Positions 53,498 to 64,000 of a stretch of DNA of 64,000 bases are shown piece after piece. The position numbers and the translations under genes were made by a program. The number at the start of each line of letters is the position of its first letter. Position 1 is the first letter of the stretch. Source of the stretch: Rhodoferax sp. (GTDB lineage Bacteria > Pseudomonadota > Gammaproteobacteria > Burkholderiales > Burkholderiaceae_C); the NCBI RefSeq assembly GCF_018780565.1, contig NZ_JADMJN010000003.1:248001-312000 (forward strand), in the 5' to 3' direction. The notes beneath the pieces were generated by a model. It had not been told where the DNA came from and ran no database searches. It was given only the letters and a program-made list of their open reading frames with translations.

Positions 53498-54673
53498 ATG
53501 ACGCTGGCTGTCTACGCATGCGATCCCGGCAGATCACGGGGACGCCGATTTCCGCAAGAGCCTGCGCCCACACGGACTGAGTACCAGCGCGACCGGGACC
53601 GCATCGTCCACTGCACGGCATTTCGGCGGCTGGTTTACAAGACCCAGGTTTTTCTGAATCATGAAGGCGACCTGTTTCGCACACGGCTGACCCATTCGCT
53701 GGAGGTGGCACAGCTGGGCCGTTCCATTGCCCGTTCCTTAAATCTGAATGAAGATCTGGTTGAGGCAATCGCCCTGGCGCATGACCTTGGGCACACGCCG
53801 TTTGGTCATGCCGGCCAAGATGCGCTCAATGAGTGCATGCGGCGATTTGGTGGCTTCGAGCACAACCTGCAAAGCCTGCGCGTGGTGGACCATCTGGAGC
53901 AACGCTATCCGCAGTTTGATGGTTTGAACCTCACATTTGAGACGCGCGAGGGTATTCTCAAGCATTGCTCCCGTGGCAATGCCGAGCAACTTGAGGAAAG
54001 AGAGCCGGGTGGCGTCGGGCAGCGTTTTTTGGATCGCTCCCAGCCCAGCCTGGAGGCACAGCTGTGCAATCTCGCGGATGAGATTGCCTACAACGCTCAC
54101 GATATTGATGACGGCGTGCGCTCGGGTCTTATCACGATGGAGCAACTGGAGGAGGTCGCGCTGTTTGATGATTTTCGCAGGCAAACGCTGAGCGCCTATC
54201 CAGACTTGGGCGATCGTCAACAAGGACGCCGTCTGCTGTATGAAACCATTCGTCGCATGCTCAGTGCACAAGTTTACGATGTCATTGATGCAAGCGAGCG
54301 TGCGCTACTGGAGGCTTCGCCTCAGAGCGTCGAAGCGGCCCGCGAGTTGGCGCCACTGATGCAGTTTGGCGCGGAGATGCGGGACAAGTCGCAAGCGCTC
54401 AAGAAATTCCTCTTGCATCAGTTGTACAGGCATCCCAAGGTCATGCATACCACCGGTCAGGCGCAAACAGTGGTGCGTGAACTGTTTGGCCTTTACCTGG
54501 ATTGCCCGCAGGAAATGCAAGGCGGATTTCTGGCCCGATCAGAGGCTGTACGCAGCGCCCCGGACGGTCAGGTTCTTGGGGCCCGTGTCGTTGCCGACTA
54601 CATCGCCGGCATGACCGATCGCTTCGCTGGACGCGAGCACGAGCGACTTACCGGCCAGCGTTTGTTGGCATGA
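53498..54673 (+). CDS. dgt: dGTPase-family HD-domain triphosphohydrolase
   Basis: A 391-residue HD-domain protein with metal-binding RLTHSLEVA, AHDLGHTPFGHAG and a later Asp in EIAYNAHDIDD. It belongs to the deoxyguanosinetriphosphate triphosphohydrolase-like family that hydrolyses dNTPs. ATG 53498 gives the family N-terminus; the longer frame overlaps aroB. It ends in ATGA with the MFS gene. In relatives gltB often follows next; here about 4 kb is inserted. Confidence 0.93.
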   Translation: MTLAVYACDPGRSRGRRFPQEPAPTRTEYQRDRDRIVHCTAFRRLVYKTQVFLNHEGDLFRTRLTHSLEVAQLGRSIARSLNLNEDLVEAIALAHDLGHTPFGHAGQDALNECMRRFGGFEHNLQSLRVVDHLEQRYPQFDGLNLTFETREGILKHCSRGNAEQLEEREPGGVGQRFLDRSQPSLEAQLCNLADEIAYNAHDIDDGVRSGLITMEQLEEVALFDDFRRQTLSAYPDLGDRQQGRRLLYETIRRMLSAQVYDVIDASERALLEASPQSVEAARELAPLMQFGAEMRDKSQALKKFLLHQLYRHPKVMHTTGQAQTVVRELFGLYLDCPQEMQGGFLARSEAVRSAPDGQVLGARVVADYIAGMTDRFAGREHERLTGQRLLA

Positions 54674-55926
54674 CGCGGGAGCAGTCAGGGCGTATTGAGT
54701 CGGCCCTCGTGGTCATTCTGGCGGGGGTCAGCGCTGCACTGCATGTGGGCAAGTTGCCGCCAGCATTGCCGGTGTTGCAGGAGGCGCTGGGTATCACGCT
54801 GCTGCAGTCCGGATTTTTGCTCTCCATGGTGCAGTTGGCCGGGATGACTCTGGGGCTCGCCGTGGGTTTGACCGCCGATGGCATCGGCTTGAGGCGTAGT
54901 TTACTGACTGGATTGTTGGTGCTTTTTGGGGCCGGGGCCCTCGGTGGATTTGCTCGGGATGCTACGAGTCTGATAGCACTTCGGGCTTTGGAGGGGTTCG
55001 GATTCCTGCTGGTTTCCATGCCGGCGCCGAGTCTGGTGCGCCAACTGGTATCACCCCATCGTCTGAGTGCCATGCTGGGGATCTGGGGCGGCTATATGCC
55101 ACTGGGCACAGCCCTTGCCTTGCTGTTGGGCCCGCTGGCGATTTTTGTTGCCGGCTGGCAAGTGTGGTGGTGGGGCACGGCAGGACTGTCCCTGTTGATG
55201 GCGCTCTGGGTCTGGCACGCAGTTCCAGGTGACCATCAGCGCCGCCCGCGTCTGGCGCCTGTCAGCCGCAGTAGCAGCAGGGACGGTTGGCCGCAGCGCC
55301 TGCATCAAACCTTGCGCTCACCGGGCCCCTGGCTGGTGGCCCTGAGTTTTGCCATGTATTCGGGCCAATGGCTTGCGGTGATCGGTTTCCTGCCCTCCAT
55401 TTATGCCCAGGCCGGGGTCGCGGGCAGCGCCAGCGCAGTGCTCACGGCGCTCGCCGCAGCGGTGAATATCCTGGGCAACCTGGCGGCGGGGCGATTGCTG
55501 CACCGTGGTGTGCCAGCGCAACGCCTTCTGTACACAGGCTTTGGTGTCATGGCCATGGGGGCTTTGCTGGCCTTTGCCACGGTTCCGTTTGTCGATGGCA
55601 TGGGTTTTCCGCCGATGATCCGGTTTGTTGCCATTCTGCTTTTCTCTGCGGTGGGCGGCATGATTCCGGGCACTTTGTTTTCACTGGCGGTCCGCTTGGC
55701 GCCGGGTGAACGCACGGTGTCTACCACCGTAGGCTGGATGCAGCAGTGGTCTGCCCTGGGTCAGTTTGCCGGGCCACCGCTGGTGGCCTGGGTGGCCAGT
55801 GGGGCAGGGGGCTGGCAGTGGACGTGGCTGGTCACCTGCGCCTGTTCGGTACTGGGTGTCTTGCTGGCTTGGCGGCTGGGGCGGCAGCTGGCATCCCGTA
55901 CTGCGACCGAACACTGGCGCGCCTAA
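54670..55926 (+). CDS. major facilitator superfamily transporter
   Basis: A 418-residue transporter with 12 predicted membrane helices and MFS features (GLAVGLTADGIGLRRSLLTG loop after helix 2). It starts four bases before the dgt stop. I cannot name the substrate; it resembles MFS proteins near cyanate/aromatic transporters only in a general way. It begins the four-gene run that separates dgt from gltB. Confidence 0.85.
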   Translation: MTREQSGRIESALVVILAGVSAALHVGKLPPALPVLQEALGITLLQSGFLLSMVQLAGMTLGLAVGLTADGIGLRRSLLTGLLVLFGAGALGGFARDATSLIALRALEGFGFLLVSMPAPSLVRQLVSPHRLSAMLGIWGGYMPLGTALALLLGPLAIFVAGWQVWWWGTAGLSLLMALWVWHAVPGDHQRRPRLAPVSRSSSRDGWPQRLHQTLRSPGPWLVALSFAMYSGQWLAVIGFLPSIYAQAGVAGSASAVLTALAAAVNILGNLAAGRLLHRGVPAQRLLYTGFGVMAMGALLAFATVPFVDGMGFPPMIRFVAILLFSAVGGMIPGTLFSLAVRLAPGERTVSTTVGWMQQWSALGQFAGPPLVAWVASGAGGWQWTWLVTCACSVLGVLLAWRLGRQLASRTATEHWRA

Positions 55927-55969
55927 AATTCAGGGTGCGCACGCTTCGTCTTCCAAAACACTTCACTCA

Positions 55970-56593
55970 ATGACACATTCCTCTTCCATGAATCCGGACA
56001 GTCTGGTTGAGCAGGACATGCGCGCCTGGCTGGAGAGGGCCGTCATTGGTCTGAATCTCTGCCCGTTTGCCAAAGGCGTGCATGTGAAGGGACAGATTCA
56101 CTACGTCGTGAGCCAGGCCCATGAACCCCGGGAACTGCTGCAGGATCTTGTTGCTGAGTTAAAAGGGTTGCAGGCCTGCGATCCAGCTGCACGTGATACG
56201 ACGCTTTTGATAGCGCCGAACTGCCTTGCCGATTTTCTTGACTTCAATGATTTTCTGGCCGAGGCTGACGAGGCCTTGCTGGATCTGGAACTGGACGGGA
56301 TTCTTCAGATCGCCAGTTTTCATCCCGGGTTTCAGTTTGCCGGTACGCGCGCGGACGACATCACCAACTTCACCAACCGCGCACCTTATCCAACCCTGCA
56401 CCTGCTGCGTGAAGACAGCATTGACCGTGCGGTGCAAGCGTTTCCGGAGGCAGAAAGCATTTTTGAGCAGAACATGCAAACCCTGCAGGCACTCGGCGAG
56501 CAGGGCTGGGCCGCATTGGGGCTAGGGCGCTCAGTCAATGCGCCTGATGGCCAGACACCCGGCACTGATGCGCCTGACAGGACCGAACGATGA
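55970..56593 (+). CDS. DUF1415 family protein
   Basis: A 207-residue cytoplasmic protein of the DUF1415 family: an N-terminal AVIGLNLCPFAKGVH motif with one cysteine, TTLLIAPN and the motif ILQIASFHPGFQFAGT in the middle, plus NFTNRAPYPTLHLLRED. The function is unknown. It overlaps the methyltransferase gene by four bases (ATGA), so the two may act together. Confidence 0.87.
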   Translation: MTHSSSMNPDSLVEQDMRAWLERAVIGLNLCPFAKGVHVKGQIHYVVSQAHEPRELLQDLVAELKGLQACDPAARDTTLLIAPNCLADFLDFNDFLAEADEALLDLELDGILQIASFHPGFQFAGTRADDITNFTNRAPYPTLHLLREDSIDRAVQAFPEAESIFEQNMQTLQALGEQGWAALGLGRSVNAPDGQTPGTDAPDRTER

Positions 56594-57507
56594 AACCTCA
56601 AAAGAACAATCACCGCACTGCCGGGGCGGTTCAGAAAAAGACTGCGGAGTCCAGTGGTATGGCGCCCGAAATCAGGCCCGGTCAATCTGTTGAACTGCTC
56701 AAAGAGCTTCACATCCTGACCCGTGAAGGCAAACTCAATCAGGATTCGCGGCGCAAGCTCAAGCAGGTTTACCACCTGTTTCAGTTCATCGAAAAGTTGC
56801 TGCAGGAGCTGCCGGACAAAGAGGGTGGTATCACGCTGGCTGACCATGGAGCCGGCAAATCGTACCTGGGCTTCATCATTTACGACCTGTTTTTCAAGAC
56901 TCAGAAAGCTGGGCATATTTACGGTATCGAGACCCGTCCCGAACTGGTGCAGAAGTCGCGGGAATTGGCCGCACGCCTTGGCTTTGATCGCATGTCCTTC
57001 TTGAACCTGAGCGTGGCCGAGTCGGCTCAGTCGGATGAGCTGCCTGATCGTATCGATGTGGTGACTGCGTTGCACGCTTGCGATACCGCCACCGACGACG
57101 CCATCGCATTCGGTCTGCAAAAAAAGGCCCGATTCATGGTGCTGGTGCCTTGTTGTCAGGCTGAGGTGGCGCGGCGTCTGAGTGAGCACAAAGCGCTTTC
57201 CCTGTCGCGCACGCCATTGGCTGAGTTGTGGCGTCATCCTTTGCATACTCGGGAGATGGGCAGCCAGATCACCAACGTGTTGCGCTGCTTGTATTTGGAG
57301 GCGTCGGGCTACCAGGTCACAGTGACCGAGTTGGTGGGGTGGGAACACAGCATGAAGAACGAGCTCATCATTGCCCGTTACCTCGGTCAACCCAAGCGCG
57401 CCGCAGCCCAGCGCCTGCGCGCCCTGCTGCAGGAGTTTGGGTTGATTGGGTTGCTGGACACGCGCTTTACATTGCCCGCCGATAATGGCGAACCAAGCTT
57501 GGCTTGA
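56590..57507 (+). CDS. class I SAM-dependent methyltransferase (Methyltransf_32-like)
   Basis: A 305-residue methyltransferase with a SAM-binding motif DHGAGKSYLGF near 89, an acidic motif IETRPEL and the HACDTATDDA ... VPCCQAE stretch. This pattern is shared with eukaryotic GSTCD-type and METTL proteins of the Methyltransf_32 family. The N-terminal 60 residues are basic. The substrate is unknown, possibly RNA. It is coupled to the DUF1415 gene. Confidence 0.8.
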   Translation: MKPQKNNHRTAGAVQKKTAESSGMAPEIRPGQSVELLKELHILTREGKLNQDSRRKLKQVYHLFQFIEKLLQELPDKEGGITLADHGAGKSYLGFIIYDLFFKTQKAGHIYGIETRPELVQKSRELAARLGFDRMSFLNLSVAESAQSDELPDRIDVVTALHACDTATDDAIAFGLQKKARFMVLVPCCQAEVARRLSEHKALSLSRTPLAELWRHPLHTREMGSQITNVLRCLYLEASGYQVTVTELVGWEHSMKNELIIARYLGQPKRAAAQRLRALLQEFGLIGLLDTRFTLPADNGEPSLA

Positions 57508-57559
57508 TGAAACGCGTGACCTTGAATACCGTACTTTTTCTTTCTCCGTGGAGTCTGCG

Positions 57560-58027
57560 ATGAAGCATTTCTTGAATCTTGGCCTGGCCTTGATCGTTGC
57601 TGCAACTTTGGGTGCCTGCGCCACCAGCAGTCCTGACGTCATTCAGCGCGGTGATGCGCAGCGCATGGCACAGGTCGAAGATGGCGTGGTGCTCAGTGTG
57701 CGTCCTGTGGTTGTCGATGGCAGCCAGTCAGGCATTGGGGCAACGGTGGGCGGTGTGGTTGGTGCCATTGGTGGTTACAGTGCCAGCGGCGTGCAGCGCG
57801 AAGGTCAAATTCTGGGTGTGCTGGCTGGCGTGGCCGGTGCCGCTGCGGGGAATTTGGTCGAGCGAATGAGTACCCGTGAAGAGGCCATAGAACTGCTGAT
57901 TCAACTCAAAGGCGGCGAGCGCCGTGCCATTGTCCAGGCCAAAGGGGGCGAGGTACTGACAGCCGGTGATGCCGTTATTCTGGTGACGACGGGCGGTAAG
58001 GTGCGCGTCACCAAGGCACCCAAATAG
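57560..58027 (+). CDS. glycine-zipper lipoprotein (SlyB/Pcp-like)
   Basis: A 155-residue lipoprotein: lipobox LGAC (Cys20), a glycine-zipper membrane-inserting region (GIGATVGGVVGAIGGY and GVLAGVAGAAAGN) and a C-terminal domain. This is the SlyB/Pcp outer-membrane lipoprotein type, linked to envelope integrity. The longer frame from 57446 would precede the signal peptide and is rejected. It is 13 bases before the transposase gene. Confidence 0.88.
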   Translation: MKHFLNLGLALIVAATLGACATSSPDVIQRGDAQRMAQVEDGVVLSVRPVVVDGSQSGIGATVGGVVGAIGGYSASGVQREGQILGVLAGVAGAAAGNLVERMSTREEAIELLIQLKGGERRAIVQAKGGEVLTAGDAVILVTTGGKVRVTKAPK

Positions 58028-58040
58028 CACTTGGATTGCC

Positions 58041-58745
58041 ATGGCCCGTCTGCCGCGTCTGACGCTTCCCGGGTATCCCCACCACATTCTTCAGCGCGGC
58101 AACAACCGACAGCCCATTTTCTCGTCGGCGACCGATTACCAGTTCATGCTGGAACTGCTGTACGACAACGCCCGCAAGTTTGACGTGGCCATTCACGCCT
58201 ATGTGTTGATGGACAATCACTTTCACCTATTGGTGACGCCTCGCATTCCCGAGGGTTTGTCGCAAATGATGCAATCGGTGGGCAGGCGATATGTGCGTCA
58301 TTTCAATGATGCCCAGTCACGGACCGGCACCTTGTGGGAGGGGCGCTACAAATCCACGCTGATCCAGCCGGGGCCCTATTTGCTGGCCTGCATGGCCTAC
58401 TTTGATCTCAATCCGGTGCGCTCAGGTTTGGTGGCCCATGCGCGGGACTATCCATGGTCCAGCTACGGGCACTACATCGGCCAACGTACGGACAAACTTA
58501 TTACCCCGCATGAATTGATGTGGACGCTTGGCAATACACCTTTTGCCCGGGAGGCGGCCTATGCCGAATTGGTGCAGTCCGGCATCAGTCCGGTGCAACA
58601 AGCTGCATTGACAGACTCGGTTTCGCACGGCTGGGCCTTGGGCGAATCAGATTTCGTTGCTGATTTGCAGAAAAAAACAGACCGCCGTCTTGTCAAACGC
58701 ACTCCAGGGCGTCCCTTGGCAGTTCCCCGGTTGCAGGTCAAATAA
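58041..58745 (+). CDS. REP-associated tyrosine transposase (RAYT, Y1_Tnp family)
   Basis: A 234-residue Y1-type transposase with the HUH motif in MDNHFHLLVTP and the nucleophile tyrosine candidate YVRHFN a few residues later, then WEGRYKSTL. RAYTs are domesticated relatives of IS200/IS605 transposases that act on REP palindromes. The frame is intact. There are no flanking terminal repeats like those of an IS, so it is probably resident. Its downstream AT-rich tract holds an ATCTGACCCTAAT string of the type that I recall near such genes. Confidence 0.88.
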   Translation: MARLPRLTLPGYPHHILQRGNNRQPIFSSATDYQFMLELLYDNARKFDVAIHAYVLMDNHFHLLVTPRIPEGLSQMMQSVGRRYVRHFNDAQSRTGTLWEGRYKSTLIQPGPYLLACMAYFDLNPVRSGLVAHARDYPWSSYGHYIGQRTDKLITPHELMWTLGNTPFAREAAYAELVQSGISPVQQAALTDSVSHGWALGESDFVADLQKKTDRRLVKRTPGRPLAVPRLQVK

Positions 58746-58919
58746 GCTTCTATCCTCCGTATTCAAAGGCATTATTGCTATTGTATTTAATATGTCCCTT
58801 ATTTTTTCCAAGAGAAAATTTGGTGTTTTTAATTTTAATCTGACCCTAATTATTCTATTAGGCACTTTTGTTGCATTGCAGTATTCTCTCTACCCCACTG
58901 CATTTTTTAGGAGTGCGCC
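58746..58919. other. AT-rich intergenic region between the RAYT gene and gltB
   Basis: A 174-base tract markedly richer in A and T than its surroundings, with no open frame. It contains AATCTGACCCTAATTATT and short palindromic stretches, and must carry the gltB promoter, though no convincing -35/-10 pair was found. The gltB ribosome site TAGGAG lies near 58908. Confidence 0.6.
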
Positions 58920-63653
<4,734 letters not shown>

Positions 63654-63686
63654 GGCGAGCGGTCTCAACGTACAAGGACAAGCATC

Positions 63687-64000
63687 ATGGGAAAAGTCAC
63701 CGGCTTCATGGAATACGAGCGTCTTGAGGAAGGCTACAAGCCTGTCACCGAGCGCCTGAAGCACTACAAAGAGTTCGTCATCGGCTTGGACGACGCGCAG
63801 GCCAAGATCCAGGCGGCGCGCTGCATGGACTGCGGCACACCGTTTTGCAACAACGGCTGCCCGGTCAACAACATCATTCCTGATTTCAACGATCTGGTGT
63901 ACCGGGGTGACTGGAAAAACGCGATTGATGTGCTGCACAGCACCAACAATTTCCCCGAGTTCACTGGTCGCATCTGCCCCGCGCCTTGCGAGGCCGCGTG
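63687..64000 (+). CDS. gltD: glutamate synthase small subunit GltD, 5' part
   Basis: The first 104 codons of gltD, running off the window. The N-terminus has the Fe-S cysteine cluster [17 protein letters not shown] (from about residue 47), then CPAPCEAA, both typical of GltD. CAAGGA precedes the ATG at 63687. It forms the NADPH-oxidising partner of GltB in an operon. Confidence 0.95.
   Translation, partial: MGKVTGFMEYERLEEGYKPVTERLKHYKEFVIGLDDAQAKIQAARCMDCGTPFCNNGCPVNNIIPDFNDLVYRGDWKNAIDVLHSTNNFPEFTGRICPAPCEAA

Noticed and set aside
56155..56215. Repeat-like CTTTTGATAGC segment in the DUF1415 gene
   Set aside because: Family members encode the same DPA..DTTLLI residues, so no insertion is needed to explain it.

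Overview
The window is a piece of chromosome from a betaproteobacterium, most likely Comamonadaceae (Rhodoferax/Polaromonas type). This rests on the conserved block mrcA | pilMNOPQ-aroK-aroB-dgt ... gltB-gltD, the lptM-lysA / cyaY junction, System II cytochrome c maturation (ResB/CcsA), msrPQ, a PEP-CTERM protein with PrsT, and copies of an AT-rich dispersed repeat that I associate with this family. No phage, plasmid, CRISPR, rRNA or tRNA gene was seen. Genes are densely packed and no gene-free stretch exceeds about 300 bases.

Layout. 0-16 kb: an MlaE-like permease, a 58-aa small gene, then the SOS mutasome genes imuA-imuB (1.3-3.3 kb) and dnaE2 (12.8-15.9 kb). These are separated by about 9.4 kb holding a branched-chain-amino-acid-type ABC operon (livG-F-K-H-M), a FliB-like lysine methylase, a BON lipoprotein and a two-component cluster (kinase, NarL-type regulator, lone receiver). 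Both halves of the mutasome have their own LexA box, and the two boxes are nearly identical. 16-25 kb: a sulfation and surface-protein region with a PlsC-like acyltransferase, APS kinase CysC, PAP phosphatase CysQ, two TPR-sulfotransferases, a PEP-CTERM protein behind a near-consensus sigma-54 promoter, and the TPR lipoprotein PrsT. 25-35 kb: envelope genes (BNR/sialidase-like protein, membrane protein, ArnT-like glycosyltransferase, GtrA, heptosyltransferase), metK, two LpxL-family acyltransferases, an alpha/beta hydrolase and EngB.

35-42 kb: redox genes (cytochrome c4, ResB, CcsA, MsrP, MsrQ). 42-54.7 kb: lysA, lptM, cyaY, the penicillin-binding protein gene mrcA, the type IV pilus assembly operon pilMNOPQ, and aroK, aroB and dgt. 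54.7-58.7 kb: four cargo-like genes (MFS transporter, DUF1415 protein, methyltransferase, glycine-zipper lipoprotein) and a REP-associated (RAYT) transposase, which interrupt the usual dgt-gltBD order. 58.9-64 kb: gltB and the start of gltD, cut by the window edge.

The most interesting leads are the split SOS mutasome with duplicated LexA promoters, and the cysC/cysQ/TPR-sulfotransferase group beside a sigma-54-driven PEP-CTERM gene. The second suggests a dedicated, uncharacterised sulfation pathway for a surface polymer or protein. Start codons were re-chosen in many genes from Shine-Dalgarno positions, overlaps and family length; several are TTG (livG, prsT, pilM, aroK).
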